DNA of 64,000 nucleotides from Parvularcula maris (GTDB lineage: Bacteria > Pseudomonadota > Alphaproteobacteria > Caulobacterales > Parvularculaceae), in NCBI RefSeq assembly GCF_024505085.1, contig NZ_JANIBC010000005.1, forward strand, positions 101,648 through 165,647, written 5' to 3'. A program made the position numbers and the translations under genes. The notes beneath the pieces were generated by a model, which did no database searches, was not told where the DNA came from, and saw only the letters and a program-made list of their open reading frames with translations. This document shows, in pieces, positions 16,925-25,810 of this stretch. The first letter of the stretch is position 1, and each line of letters begins with the position of its first letter.

Positions 16925-17045
16925 ATTCCTCCCCTTCAGGGGAGGTGGCCGCGAAGCGGTCGGAGGGGCTTCGCTACTGAGGACTTCGCTAGTTGGGAGT
17001 CCCCCTCCGCCCCTCGGGCACCTCCCCCGAAACGGGGGAGGGAAG
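16925..17045. repeat. intergenic palindromic element, family B copy 1
   Basis: Hairpins CCTCCCCTTCAGGGGAGG, GGCCGCGAAGCGGTC, a GGAGGGG...CCCCTCC pair enclosing a short centre, and CCTCCCCCGAAACGGGGGAGG. A close relative lies at 48.66-48.77 kb (same order, same central CCCCCTCCGCCC/TCGGGCACCTCCCC block) and a shorter one at 20.3-20.4 kb. It lies just after the SDR stop codon and may terminate transcription from both sides. Confidence 0.75.
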
Positions 17046-17060
17046 CGCCACACTACCATG

Positions 17061-17139
17061 GCCCGCCAAGAACGCGAGCGTAGCGGAGCGAAGTCGAGCC
17101 GGCGCTCAAGTAGCGAGCGCGAGCGAGCGGTAGCGCCAA
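17061..17139. repeat. short GC-rich low-complexity tract (GCGAGCG-type repeats)
   Basis: Repeated GCGAGCG/TAGCG units in degenerate tandem between the family B palindrome and the end of the next gene. No gene is seen. It may be a remnant of a dispersed element; the role is unknown. Confidence 0.4.
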
Positions 17140-18096
17140 CTAATTCAACCTCACCCCAGCACTCTGCTCGCGGCGGTCGGGGAGGCTGATGGCTTGGCTT
17201 GTGCCGTCCTCGTCGGCGCGGGCTTCCTGCTCGCGCAGCCAGAGCTTCAGGGAGCCGAAGATATCGAGCTCTGCGCGGGCCTTGCTGCGGGAGAGGCCGC
17301 TGAGCTGGCCGAGGCTCTGGCTCAAGGTCTCGACCGTGCCGCGGGCGCCGTGGGCGGCGGCGTAGTCGATGAGGCGGGTCACCTCGATCACGAGCGGTGC
17401 GGCCTCGGCGCTTCGGTGGAAGCTGGGCTCGGTGCCTCGGGGCCGTCCGGCGAGCGGCACCCCCCGCTCGATGGCGAAGTCGATGATCGACGACGCACAG
17501 GTGGCCGGGCTCTCGGTGAAATCGACGAAGGGCACGCCGCAGTCGATGGCGGCGTAGGCGTAGAGCATGGCGGGGCCGATCTTGCGGTCCTGCTGGTCCA
17601 GCGCCTCCTCGAGCGCCCGCCTGGACTGGAAGGCCTCGGCGGCGCGCGAGGTGAGGAAGTCGGGGGTGGAGAGGTTCACCGCCACGGCTCGGCCGCCGAC
17701 GGATTGTCTGAACCGGTCGAGATCGTCCTGTATGCACTCGATCCGCTCGCGGAGGGTGATCTCGCCGCGCTTGTGCTCGCCGCTGCAGCCCTGGGGCGCC
17801 CCGCCGTCCCCGGTCAGGGCGGGCCAGGGCTTCACCGCGCGCAAGGCCGCCTCGATCGTGCCGAGCTTCTGCGGGTCCACCGCCTCGTGACGGAAGGCAG
17901 CGTCGAGCACGCTGCCCCCCTTCATGTCCCAACCGGCGAAGCGGAAGCCGCTATAGGGCGCGAGGTTGGGACGGTCGCCGAGGGGAAGGTCGGCGCGGCT
18001 GCTGCGGCCACGCCGCGCCAGCTCGACCGTCGCCACGGCGGCCGACGCCGCCTGTCCTGATAGTCCGATGATCGCTACGCCTAGCTGGCTGGCCAT
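17140..18096 (-). CDS. inositol-3-phosphate synthase-like protein, C-terminally divergent
   Basis: A 318-residue protein whose first ~220 residues follow the bacterial inositol-1-phosphate synthase pattern: VAIIGLSGQAASAAVATVELARRG for nucleotide binding, YSGFRFAGWDMKGGSVLDAA, AVAVNLSTPDFLTSR, and AMLYAYAAIDCGVPFVDFTESPA leading to ERGVPLAGRPRGTE. Here full-length enzymes have a catalytic Lys/KTG segment and a conserved C-terminal domain; this protein instead continues with an unrelated 110-residue tail. It may have lost synthase activity. The ATG at 18096 is supported by GAGAGG 8 bases upstream; a longer frame to 18204 is unlikely. Family assignment is by pattern only. Confidence 0.6.
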   Translation of the reverse strand: MASQLGVAIIGLSGQAASAAVATVELARRGRSSRADLPLGDRPNLAPYSGFRFAGWDMKGGSVLDAAFRHEAVDPQKLGTIEAALRAVKPWPALTGDGGAPQGCSGEHKRGEITLRERIECIQDDLDRFRQSVGGRAVAVNLSTPDFLTSRAAEAFQSRRALEEALDQQDRKIGPAMLYAYAAIDCGVPFVDFTESPATCASSIIDFAIERGVPLAGRPRGTEPSFHRSAEAAPLVIEVTRLIDYAAAHGARGTVETLSQSLGQLSGLSRSKARAELDIFGSLKLWLREQEARADEDGTSQAISLPDRREQSAGVRLN

Positions 18097-18227
18097 AGGT
18101 GATGCCTCTCGCTGGTAGAGCGCCCGAGCGGCTGAAGCGCAGGGCACTGGGGGAAGGGTTCGGTTTGCACACGAAACGACTTCTACGCAGACGCTTAGAG
18201 GCACGCAGCTTGTGCGACCCCCGAAGT

Positions 18228-18233
18228 TTTAAA
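18228..18233. promoter_or_regulatory. TTTAAA element upstream of fliK
   Basis: The 9-bp palindrome-like GTTTTAAAC (18226-18234) lies 51 bp before the fliK start codon. It belongs to a set of seven TTTAAA sites, all upstream of flagellar units in this GC-rich window. Confidence 0.5.
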
Positions 18234-18284
18234 CTCACCTTGAGACGACTGCGTTCCACTGGGAAGCTGTAAAAAGAGGTGCCG

Positions 18285-19271
18285 ATGTCAGCTTCTGCGC
18301 TCCTGGTGGCTTCCAAGCCGGTTCAGACCGTTCGTCCTATCGTCAAGAACGAGGCCCAGGGGCAGGGGCTTCCCCAGGGCCAGCAAGGGTTTGCGGAGCT
18401 TCTGGGCGAGGTCGAGGAGCTGGCCGGACTGGCCGCGCCCCTCCTGCAGAACCAGCCTGTCACAACCCCGCTATCCAGCGAAGGGCAGGCTTCTGCAAAA
18501 CTGATCGCGCAACCAGGGAACCTTGCTGCAGCCGCGCCGGAGCTTCAGCAGGCCGCCGCATCGGTCCTGGCGGGGGAAGTCCAGCCGAAACCCCAGACGC
18601 TGACCGAGGGCAGGATCGAACCTGCCAAGGGACCGGTCCGCCACGATGTTCGGCGTGAGGCGTTGGCCCCGCAGCCGCTGGTTCAGAGAACTGCCGAGCA
18701 ACAGACCGCGGCAAACGCGCCCGTCATGCCTGCGGAGGAAGAGCTTCTCGGCGAGGTCCGTACCAAGACGGCCCCCGTCCTCCCCGAAGGCGGCGACACC
18801 GGCTCCTCGGCCCGCGCGGACGCGGCGCAGCTTCAGGGCCGCCCCGACCCTTCCGCCGCCGTGGTCCGTCAGGTGGCGACCAACCTCCAGTTCATCACCC
18901 GCGGCGATGTCGAACGCATGCGCTTCAGCCTTCACCCCGAAGAGCTCGGCCGGGTGCAGATCCAGCTTCAGAAATCGGGCACGGTGACCCGCGTGACGAT
19001 CGTCACCGAGACAGCCCAGGCCTTCGATGCCCTTGCGAGGGGCGCGGGCGGTCTGCAGCAGAGCCTCTCCCAGGCCGGGTTCGAGACCGACGATTTGCGC
19101 TTCTCCCACCGCGAGGGCGACGACCAGGAGAGCGGCAGCCGCCGCGAGGCCTATGAAGAGCGCCGCGAACAGCACGGCGAGCGCCGCTCGGCCCGCGAGC
19201 ACGCCGAAGAGCGGCGTGAAGTCTTCATCCGTCCGGCCCTCAGCGCCGACGACCGCCAGTTGTTCCTCTAA
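18285..19271 (+). CDS. fliK: flagellar hook-length control protein
   Basis: FliK measures hook length and triggers the export switch through FlhB. The 328-residue product has a low-complexity Gln/Ala/Pro-rich N-terminal two-thirds and a recognisable C-terminal domain (about 190-275) with MRFSLHPEELGRVQIQLQ, the signature of Flg_hook/FliK_C, then a highly charged Glu/Arg tail. The ATG at 18285 follows AGAGG with a 5-base spacer; the GTG at 18279 overlaps that sequence and is rejected. flgD follows 12 bp downstream, so this is a hook-assembly operon. Confidence 0.9.
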   Translation: MSASALLVASKPVQTVRPIVKNEAQGQGLPQGQQGFAELLGEVEELAGLAAPLLQNQPVTTPLSSEGQASAKLIAQPGNLAAAAPELQQAAASVLAGEVQPKPQTLTEGRIEPAKGPVRHDVRREALAPQPLVQRTAEQQTAANAPVMPAEEELLGEVRTKTAPVLPEGGDTGSSARADAAQLQGRPDPSAAVVRQVATNLQFITRGDVERMRFSLHPEELGRVQIQLQKSGTVTRVTIVTETAQAFDALARGAGGLQQSLSQAGFETDDLRFSHREGDDQESGSRREAYEERREQHGERRSAREHAEERREVFIRPALSADDRQLFL

Positions 19272-19283
19272 GGATACAAGCCC

Positions 19284-19970
19284 ATGAGCACCATTACCCC
19301 GATCAGCCAGACCACCAGCGATGTCGCCGAACCGACCCGCGCCTCGGTCGCCCGCTCGGCCCTGACCGACAATCTCGACACCTTCCTGACGCTGCTGACC
19401 AAGCAGCTTCAGAACCAGGACCCGCTGCAACCGATGGACACGAACCAGTTCGTCGACCAGCTCACCCAGTTCTCCGAGCTCGAGCAGGGGGTGGAGCAGG
19501 GCGAGACCCTGAAGGAGATCTCCGCCAAGCTCTCGACCGGCGACCGCCAGGGCGACCTCAACCTTCTCGGCCGCGCCGTCGAGGTGGAGAGCGAGGAGCT
19601 GTCCATGGGCACCTCCGGCGTGCGCTTCAACTTCGAGATCACCTCGCCCACCGAGGAGGCCGAGCTGCGCATCTTCGACCAGGGCGGCAACCTCATGGCC
19701 CAGTTCGACGTCTCCGGCGATGTCGGCCGCTACGATGCGGGCTGGGACGGAGAGACCCTGTCTGGAGCGAGAGCTGCCCCCGGCGTCTACCGCGCCCAGG
19801 TCGTGGCGAAGAACGCCGAGGGTGAGGAGCGTCTGGCCGGCCGCATCCTCTCCGGCGGTCTCGTGCGCGAGGTCCGCTTCGAAGGCGGCGAGACGAAGCT
19901 GATCCTCGATGGCGGGGTCACCGTCAGCCCCGATCAAATCGAGCGCGTCGCCCTCGCCTCGGGCTCGTAA
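19284..19970 (+). CDS. flgD: flagellar hook capping protein
   Basis: FlgD caps the growing hook and allows FlgE subunits to polymerise. The 228-residue protein has the N-terminal export/cap signature, NLDTFLTLLTKQLQNQDPLQ followed by MDTNQFVDQLTQFSELEQ (residues about 29-70), and the C-terminal Tudor/FnIII-like part with WDGETLSGARAAPGVYRAQV. All of these are characteristic of FlgD. It is the second gene after fliK and is followed by a 568-bp non-coding gap, which presumably ends the operon. Confidence 0.96.
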   Translation: MSTITPISQTTSDVAEPTRASVARSALTDNLDTFLTLLTKQLQNQDPLQPMDTNQFVDQLTQFSELEQGVEQGETLKEISAKLSTGDRQGDLNLLGRAVEVESEELSMGTSGVRFNFEITSPTEEAELRIFDQGGNLMAQFDVSGDVGRYDAGWDGETLSGARAAPGVYRAQVVAKNAEGEERLAGRILSGGLVREVRFEGGETKLILDGGVTVSPDQIERVALASGS

Positions 19971-20194
19971 ACGCTCAATCGAGAAGCGTCTTTGCACGGA
20001 ACGTGCGCAATTCTGCTTTCTCCCTTTTGGGCCTTTCGCAGCTCTTCGCGCATCCCTAGATGCCTCCTTCACCGCTCGCGATACGAGGTCTGCCCCCTCC
20101 GGCGAGCGGCCAAGCAGGCTTCATCCGGAAGCTGATCTTTATGGTTGAGGCGGGACGTCTGTGCCCCCTGACCCCGCCTGCCTTCGGTTTCCGG

Positions 20195-20238
20195 GGGCGG
20201 CCAGTGCAACCTCCCCCTGACACGTGCACTGGCCGCCC
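20195..20238. terminator. inverted repeat with 14-bp perfect stem, possible terminator or cruciform
   Basis: Arms GGGCGGCCAGTGCA (20195-20208) and TGCACTGGCCGCCC (20225-20238) pair perfectly around a 16-base loop. There is no long T-run after it, so it is either a structure-dependent terminator for flgD or part of a mobile palindrome. Confidence 0.5.
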
Positions 20239-20321
20239 AGCCTTTGCTTGCGGCAATTGTATCGTTTGCAAGCAGACGGAGATTGCAGGCGCTGCTGCTT
20301 CCTCCCCCTCAGCCTACCGGC

Positions 20322-20417
20322 AGCTCCCCCTCTAGAGGGGGAGCGAAGTAGGGAGCGGCGCTGGTGCTGTGTTCCTCCCCCACTGGTGGGGGAGGTGCCC
20401 CGAAGGGGCGGAGGGGG
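20322..20417. repeat. intergenic palindromic element, family B-like, short
   Basis: Hairpin CTCCCCCTCTAGAGGGGGAG followed by CCTCCCCCACTGGTGGGGGAGG and GCCCCGAAGGGGC, ending GGAGGGGG. It shares the CCTCCCCC...GGGGGAGG and GGGGCGGAGGGGG blocks with the copies at 16.9 and 48.7 kb, in inverted order. Confidence 0.65.
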
Positions 20418-20538
20418 CCATCTGAGCTCGCAGAAGATATAAACGCCTTTCGGAAGAGACGGCAGCAGCTTCCTTCGTTTACCTCTTTCACTGCCTTGTG
20501 GGATTGCACCTCGCGGCAGCCGCGCTATCGCCCACCCG

Positions 20539-22983
20539 ATGCGCGTTTTTGTCCTAGCCGTTCTCGCCCTTCTCAGCCTTGCCCATGCCCAGCCGCCCTC
20601 GGCGGAGATCGGGCTTTTGCGCGAGGAGGTAGCCGTCCGTACCCAGCGCCTGGCCGAGATCGAAGAGGAGCTGACTTCGGAGGTCTTGGGCACTGACGAA
20701 CTCCTGACCTTGAGGGAGGAGCTGCGCACCCTCCGCACCGATGCCCAGACGGCCCTGGTGCCGCTGGAGCAGCGCATCGAGACCTTGCGTTCGGACCTCG
20801 ACCGCCTCGGCCCCATCCCGGCCGAGGGCGAGCCGCCGGAGAGCGACGCGCTCAAGGAGGAGCGGGTCGAGATCAGCAAGCGGCTCGGCGATCTCGCAGC
20901 GCTCAGCGCCAAGATCGACCTGAACATCGCGGCCAGCACGAGGATCGGCGAGGCCATCGCGGCCAGGCGGCGCGACGCCTTCACCGGACGCCTGCAGCAG
21001 CGCGGCGACCTGCTGATCTCACCGCAGCTCTGGACGGGGGCGGCAGCGGAGTTCCTCGGCGGCGCGGAGGACGCGATCATGGCCGCGAACGGCTGGCGCG
21101 ACGAGATGCGGGAGAAGGGAAGCCTGGCCCGCTCTCTCCTCTATCTCGGCCTGGCTGTCGTGATCGCGCTCCTGCTCCTCATCCCCCTGCGCCGCTTCAC
21201 CGAGAGGCAGATCTTCCGCCGCATCGAGCCGCTTGAGCCCTACCCCTCGCGGCGCGTGCTGGTCGCGGCCCTTCGCACGGCCTCGAAGATGGTGCCCGGC
21301 ATCGTGGCCGGGTTCTTCCTGATCGAGACGCTGAAGTTCATCGGCGCCGTGCCCGACGAGGCGGAGGACTTCGCCGAAGCGCTCTGGCTAGGCTTCCTCG
21401 CTTTGGTCTTTGCCGATGCCGCCGTCTCCGCGGTCTTCGCGCCCTTGCGGCCCGAATGGCGGGTCGCACCCCTGCCGCGCCGCAGCCTCCTCGCCGTCAG
21501 GCTTCTCGCCATCTCCGCGGCGGCGATCCTGGTGGCCAACATGGTGCTGGCGCGGGGCGCGGACCTCTTCGTCGGCTCGCCGCTTCTTTCCTACGCCCAG
21601 CAGGGGGTGGTGGCGGTGTCGCTGGGCGCGCTTCTCTACCTTCTCTCCCGCGACGGGCTCTGGACCCGGAAGGACGACGAGGAGGAGCCCGCCCCCACCA
21701 AGCTCGTCGAGGGCGAGGCGCCGCCGGGCGCCCCCGAAACCCCCGCCGTGGCGGTCGAGCCGGACGAGCCTAAGAAGCGCAGCTTCTTCGGCAAGCTGCG
21801 GACCCTGGGGCGGGTCCTCGGCGGTCTCTCCGCCGGAGCGGCGCTCCTCGGCTGGGTCAATCTCGGCTACTACGTCTCTACGAGGGCGTTCCTCCTGGTG
21901 GCGCTCTTCGGCGTCGTCATGGCGATCAGGGCCATGCTGCGGGAGACCGTGCGGGTCTTAGACAAGGACTTCTCCAGCACCGCCGACGAGGAGGACGAGA
22001 AGCTCCTCTACTCCTGGATCGGCATCTTCATCGACGCGGTGGCGGTGCTTATCTTCATCCCGCCCGCGCTCCTCATCCTGGGTGCCGAGTGGTCCGACGT
22101 GCGCGGATGGATCGTCGACGCGCTGATCGGCTTCGAGGTCGGCAATGTCAGGATCAGCTTCGGCAAGATCCTCTCGGCCATCGGCATCTTCGTGGTCCTT
22201 CTATGGGTCACCCGCCAGGTGCAGAAGACCGCCGAGACGCAGATCTTCCCCCGCTCCCGCATCGACCCAGGGGTGCAGAACTCGCTTCGCACGCTGATCG
22301 GCTATGTGGGCCTCGTCATCGCCTTCATGATCGGCGTGGGGACCTTGGGCTTCGACCTTCAGAACCTCGCCATCATCGCCGGCGCCCTCTCGGTCGGTAT
22401 CGGTTTCGGCCTCCAGTCCATCGTCAACAACTTCGTCAGTGGACTGATTCTTCTCTTCGAGCGTCCCATCAAGGTGGGCGACTGGATCGTCACGGCCTCG
22501 GGCGAGGGCATCGTCAAGCGCATCTCGGTCCGCTCGACGGAGATCGAGACCTTCGACAGGTCCTCCGTCATCGTCCCCAACTCCGAGCTGATCGCCCAGG
22601 CGGTCACCAACTGGACGCATAAGGACAAGATGGGCCGGGTGATCGTCCGTGTGGGCGCCGCCTATGACAGCGACGCGGAAAAGGTCATGCGCATCCTGCA
22701 GCAGGTGGCGAGGGAGAACCGCGACATCCTCAACTATCCCGCACCGGCGGTTGTGTTCGAGGATTTCGGCGCGTCGAGCCTCGATTTTTCCCTACGCTGC
22801 TATATCCGCGACGTGGGGAACAGCCTCCGCGTCAGGACGGAGCTGAGGGTCGCCATCCACAAAGCCTTCCGCGAGCAGGGCATCGAGATCCCCTTCCCCC
22901 AGCAGGACGTCTATGTGCGGGAGCTGGCGTCCCAGTCCGGCGTCAAGGAGGGGGTGGAGGAGCCCTCAGAAGCTCCTGCCTAG
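20539..22983 (+). CDS. large MscS-family mechanosensitive channel (DUF3772-type)
   Basis: An 814-residue inner-membrane protein. A signal peptide (MRVFVLAVLALLSLAHAQ) is followed by a periplasmic, Glu/Leu/Arg-rich coiled-coil domain (about 20-160), about ten membrane helices, a charged cytoplasmic loop near 380-415, and a C-terminal MscS pore and beta domain (about 560-790) with GALSVGIGFGLQSIVNNFVSG and RPIKVGDWIVTASGEG. Such large channels open under membrane tension and protect against osmotic downshock. No clear Shine-Dalgarno sequence precedes the ATG, so the exact start is uncertain. It converges with an outer-membrane-like gene (18-bp overlap). Confidence 0.88.
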   Translation: MRVFVLAVLALLSLAHAQPPSAEIGLLREEVAVRTQRLAEIEEELTSEVLGTDELLTLREELRTLRTDAQTALVPLEQRIETLRSDLDRLGPIPAEGEPPESDALKEERVEISKRLGDLAALSAKIDLNIAASTRIGEAIAARRRDAFTGRLQQRGDLLISPQLWTGAAAEFLGGAEDAIMAANGWRDEMREKGSLARSLLYLGLAVVIALLLLIPLRRFTERQIFRRIEPLEPYPSRRVLVAALRTASKMVPGIVAGFFLIETLKFIGAVPDEAEDFAEALWLGFLALVFADAAVSAVFAPLRPEWRVAPLPRRSLLAVRLLAISAAAILVANMVLARGADLFVGSPLLSYAQQGVVAVSLGALLYLLSRDGLWTRKDDEEEPAPTKLVEGEAPPGAPETPAVAVEPDEPKKRSFFGKLRTLGRVLGGLSAGAALLGWVNLGYYVSTRAFLLVALFGVVMAIRAMLRETVRVLDKDFSSTADEEDEKLLYSWIGIFIDAVAVLIFIPPALLILGAEWSDVRGWIVDALIGFEVGNVRISFGKILSAIGIFVVLLWVTRQVQKTAETQIFPRSRIDPGVQNSLRTLIGYVGLVIAFMIGVGTLGFDLQNLAIIAGALSVGIGFGLQSIVNNFVSGLILLFERPIKVGDWIVTASGEGIVKRISVRSTEIETFDRSSVIVPNSELIAQAVTNWTHKDKMGRVIVRVGAAYDSDAEKVMRILQQVARENRDILNYPAPAVVFEDFGASSLDFSLRCYIRDVGNSLRVRTELRVAIHKAFREQGIEIPFPQQDVYVRELASQSGVKEGVEEPSEAPA

Positions 22984-23682
22984 CCAGAAGCGGGTGTCGG
23001 CGGGGTAGGCGCCGTTTCCGGTCGTTGCGAGGACGCCGACAAAGCCCCGCCAGTGCTCGCCGATGGGGATGAAGGCGTAGGGTCCGACCTGGAGCCTATC
23101 GGAGACGGTCTGGAAGTCAGCGGTCGATCCGTGCCCGTTATAGAGCTCGACCCCCGCCTGGACGCGGTTCTCGAAGCGGTACTGCAGGTTGAGCCGGGTC
23201 TCGAGAAGCACGCCGTCCGAGGCCCGGTCGCCGAACTGCTTAGTGGTCAGAAGCACGGCCCTGGTGATCAGCTTCTCGGACAGGGCGAACTCGTTGGTCC
23301 AGTTGACGCTCATCTGCCCCGGCCCGTCGCCCCTGACCCGGCCGTCGAAGCGAAAACCGGTCCGCCACCGGTGTTCCGGTCCGCGCAGCTCGGTGAAGAT
23401 CTCCGCCTGCGCCGAATCGAACTCGGTCTCGCCGAAAGGGTCGCGCCTCACTTGGGCGAAGACGCGCCACATGATGCGGTCCGTGGGCGTGTCTTCCACG
23501 TGGAAGCGCTGTGCCCAGACGGTGTCCAGGCCGTCCGCATCGGAAGGGGAGACGGTGATGCGGTACTCTGCATAGCGGTGCCCCTTGTTCACCACCGGGC
23601 CGAAGACCCCGCCCGTGTTCTGGGCTGCGGCGGCGAGAGGAAGCATCCCGGCCAGGATGCCGAGCAGCGCGGTACGGAACAT
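22966..23682 (-). CDS. secreted protein, probable outer-membrane beta-barrel, function unknown
   Basis: A 238-residue protein with a clear signal peptide (MFRTALLGILAGMLPLAAAAQ) and a mature part made of alternating short strands rich in Trp, Tyr, Phe, Arg and Glu, ending in Phe (FWLGRSF). The terminal aromatic residue and strand pattern are typical of outer-membrane barrels assembled by BAM. I do not recognise the family. The ATG at 23682 follows AAAGGG; an in-frame extension to 23775 has no such signal. It converges on the MscS-type channel. Confidence 0.6.
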   Translation of the reverse strand: MFRTALLGILAGMLPLAAAAQNTGGVFGPVVNKGHRYAEYRITVSPSDADGLDTVWAQRFHVEDTPTDRIMWRVFAQVRRDPFGETEFDSAQAEIFTELRGPEHRWRTGFRFDGRVRGDGPGQMSVNWTNEFALSEKLITRAVLLTTKQFGDRASDGVLLETRLNLQYRFENRVQAGVELYNGHGSTADFQTVSDRLQVGPYAFIPIGEHWRGFVGVLATTGNGAYPADTRFWLGRSF

Positions 23683-23784
23683 AAGACGGCCCTTTTTGGC
23701 GAAGTGTGCAGGAAACCCGCCGGTGATGCAAAGGATGGGCTCGACGGGTAGTGTCTTCAGTCGAAAGTTTGGCAAGTGCCGCCT

Positions 23785-23933
23785 CCCTCTCCCGCCTGCG
23801 GGAGAGGGACCGAGGGTGAGGGGGTTCTGAGCGCAGGTTTTGATACCAAGCGTTGCAGAACGGCTTCGCCGAGGCCCTCACCCAAAACCTGACTGCGCCA
23901 GGTTTTGACCTCTCCCGCCCATGCGGGAGAGGT
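23785..23933. repeat. intergenic palindromic element, family A copy 2
   Basis: Hairpins CCCTCTCCCGCCTGCGGGAGAGGG spans 23785-23808, arms GGGTGAGGG (23814-23822) and CCCTCACCC (23875-23883), AAAACCTG/CAGGTTTT at 23884-23906, and ACCTCTCCCGC/GCGGGAGAGGT at 23908-23933. It fills the gap between the outer-membrane-like gene and the flhB stop and could terminate the flhA operon. Confidence 0.75.
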
Positions 23934-23952
23934 GGCCGCCGGTTTCTAGAAC

Positions 23953-25035
23953 CTACAGCGACAGGCTGCGCTGGCCCGAGCGGTAGACGTAGTTGATGAT
24001 CTCGGCCACTGCTTTGAAGAACTGCGGCGGGATGGGCTGGTCCTCTTCCAACGCTGCGTGAAGCGCGCGGGCGAGGGGCGGGTTCTCGATGACCGGCACG
24101 TTGTGCTCCTCGGCCTTCCTCCGCATCTCCAGCGCGATGAGGTTGCGGCCCTTGGCGATACAGACCGGCGCGTCGCCCTCGGACGGCACATAGCGCAGGG
24201 CGACGGCGTAGTGGGTCGGGTTCATGATCAGGACCGTGGCGTCGGGCACCTTGCCGATCGCGTCCTTGCGCTTCTTCGAGCGCCTGATCTCGGCGAGGCG
24301 CTGCTTGATCTGGGGGTCGCCCTCGGTCTGCTTGAACTCGTCCTTGACCTCCTGCTTGGTCATACGCTGCTTCTTCTTCCACTCCATCTGCTTCCAGATG
24401 ACGTCGATCACAGCGACGAGGATCATCACGATCAGCACCGCCGCCAGAAGCTTGATGACCATGCCCTGCATGCGGCGGGGGACCTCGTTGAGGTCGTAGC
24501 TCGCCATGGCGGTGAAGTTCTCCAGCTCGTTCAGGGTAAAGAGCGCCACCACCCCCGTGACCACGCCGACCTTGACCAGGTTCTTGGCAAGCTCGACCAG
24601 GCTGTCCTGGCTGAACATGCGCTTCAGCCCCTTCATGGGGTTGAGGCGCTCGGCCTTGGGCTTGATGCGGTCGACGGCGAAGACCAGCGCGTTCTGACCC
24701 AGGGTCGCCAGCAGCGCCGCCCCGGCGAAGGCCAGGAAGAGCGGCGACATGGCCGCCATGATCTTGGTGAAGAGCTCGCCCAGCACCGCCAGCACGTCGT
24801 ACTGGGTGTTCTGCACGCGGATCTCGTGGATGCTGGCGACGAAGGGCGTCGTCTTGCCCGAGATCGTCCGTACCAGGGACGGCGCCAGGAACGCGATCAG
24901 CATGATCGCGGCCACCATGGAGCCTAAGGTGGCGACCTCCTTGGAGACGGGCACGTCCCCTTTCTTGCGGGCGTCCGCAAGCTTCTTTGGGGAGGCCTCT
25001 TCTGTTTTCTGGGACTCGTCCGGTTCGTCAGCCAC
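23953..25035 (-). CDS. flhB: flagellar export switch protein
   Basis: Inner-membrane component of the flagellar type III export gate that switches substrate class when FliK signals hook completion. The 360-residue protein has the charged N-terminus (SQKTEEASPKKLADARKKGDVP), four membrane helices, and a cytoplasmic domain with the self-cleavage motif NPTH in VLIMNPTHYAVALRY. C-terminal YRSGQRSLSL is a short tail. It is the last gene of flhA-formyltransferase-fliR-flhB, 10 bp after fliR. Confidence 0.97.
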   Translation of the reverse strand: MADEPDESQKTEEASPKKLADARKKGDVPVSKEVATLGSMVAAIMLIAFLAPSLVRTISGKTTPFVASIHEIRVQNTQYDVLAVLGELFTKIMAAMSPLFLAFAGAALLATLGQNALVFAVDRIKPKAERLNPMKGLKRMFSQDSLVELAKNLVKVGVVTGVVALFTLNELENFTAMASYDLNEVPRRMQGMVIKLLAAVLIVMILVAVIDVIWKQMEWKKKQRMTKQEVKDEFKQTEGDPQIKQRLAEIRRSKKRKDAIGKVPDATVLIMNPTHYAVALRYVPSEGDAPVCIAKGRNLIALEMRRKAEEHNVPVIENPPLARALHAALEEDQPIPPQFFKAVAEIINYVYRSGQRSLSL

Positions 25036-25045
25036 GGCCCCTCCT

Positions 25046-25810
25046 TCACGCGAACGGCGCGGTCAGCCAGGCGGAGAAAGCTGCGCGGAACGCAGCCAAA
25101 ACCGGGCCGATGGCGTAGGCGAGAACATAGAGCCCGCCGAGGATCGAGATCGGCATGGCGACGAAGTAGAGGGGCAGGCTGGCCATCATCTTGTTGGCGA
25201 GCCCCACGCTGATGTTGAAGATCAGCGAGAGGAGGATGAAGGGCGCCGCCATCTGAACGCCTAAGGCGAAGACCCCGGCGAAGATGCGCACCACGGCGTT
25301 CGCCGCGTCGCCCATGTTCGGGAAGCCGCCGAGCGGGATCACGTTGTAGCTGACCGCCATCGCGTCGAGCATGAGGTAGTGCATGCCGGAGACGAAGGTG
25401 AAGAGGATGGCCCCCGCCACGAACCAGGCGCCCAGGATCGAGCTCGCTTCCATGAGCTGCGCGCCGGACGCGAAGATGTTCGACAGGGAAGTGAGCTGCG
25501 AGGTGAGCTGGCCCGCGATCTGGGGGGCGGCGAGGAACATCCGCATGGCGCCGCCGAAGATCAGCCCCGCCACCACCTCGCTCATCATGGCGAAGACCAC
25601 CGAGCCGAAGCCCTGCAGCTCGGGAATGCGCGCGCCGACGGTGACCGAGAGGAGAAAGCTGATGGCGCCGGCGATGAACAGCCTGATCCGCGGGCTGACA
25701 TAGCCCTCGCCGAGCCCCGGCATCAGCATGCAGATGGTGCCGATCCTCGCGAAGGTGAGGAGCAGCACGGTCAGCTGATCGCTGGCGCTGCCGAGCGGGA
25801 TCTCAACCAT
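25046..25810 (-). CDS. fliR: flagellar export gate protein
   Basis: FliR builds the core of the export gate with FliP and FliQ in the inner membrane. The 254-residue, strongly hydrophobic sequence has about six helices and FliR features: LTVLLLTFARIGTICMLMPGLGEGYVSPRIRL near the N-terminus (shown as LLLTFARIGTICMLMPG), then a GAQLMEASSILGAWF and a C-terminal half with MAAPFILLSLIFNISVGLANK. Its start overlaps the formyltransferase stop by 8 bp, indicating coupling. Confidence 0.96.
   Translation of the reverse strand: MVEIPLGSASDQLTVLLLTFARIGTICMLMPGLGEGYVSPRIRLFIAGAISFLLSVTVGARIPELQGFGSVVFAMMSEVVAGLIFGGAMRMFLAAPQIAGQLTSQLTSLSNIFASGAQLMEASSILGAWFVAGAILFTFVSGMHYLMLDAMAVSYNVIPLGGFPNMGDAANAVVRIFAGVFALGVQMAAPFILLSLIFNISVGLANKMMASLPLYFVAMPISILGGLYVLAYAIGPVLAAFRAAFSAWLTAPFA

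Larger units (their letters stand above)
19971..20538. other. 568-bp non-coding stretch between flgD and the mechanosensitive channel
   Basis: No credible gene. It contains a strong inverted repeat at 20195-20238, a family B-like palindrome at 20322-20417, and should contain the terminator of fliK-flgD and the promoter of the channel gene. Short open frames on both strands follow the repeats and show no family features. Confidence 0.6.
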
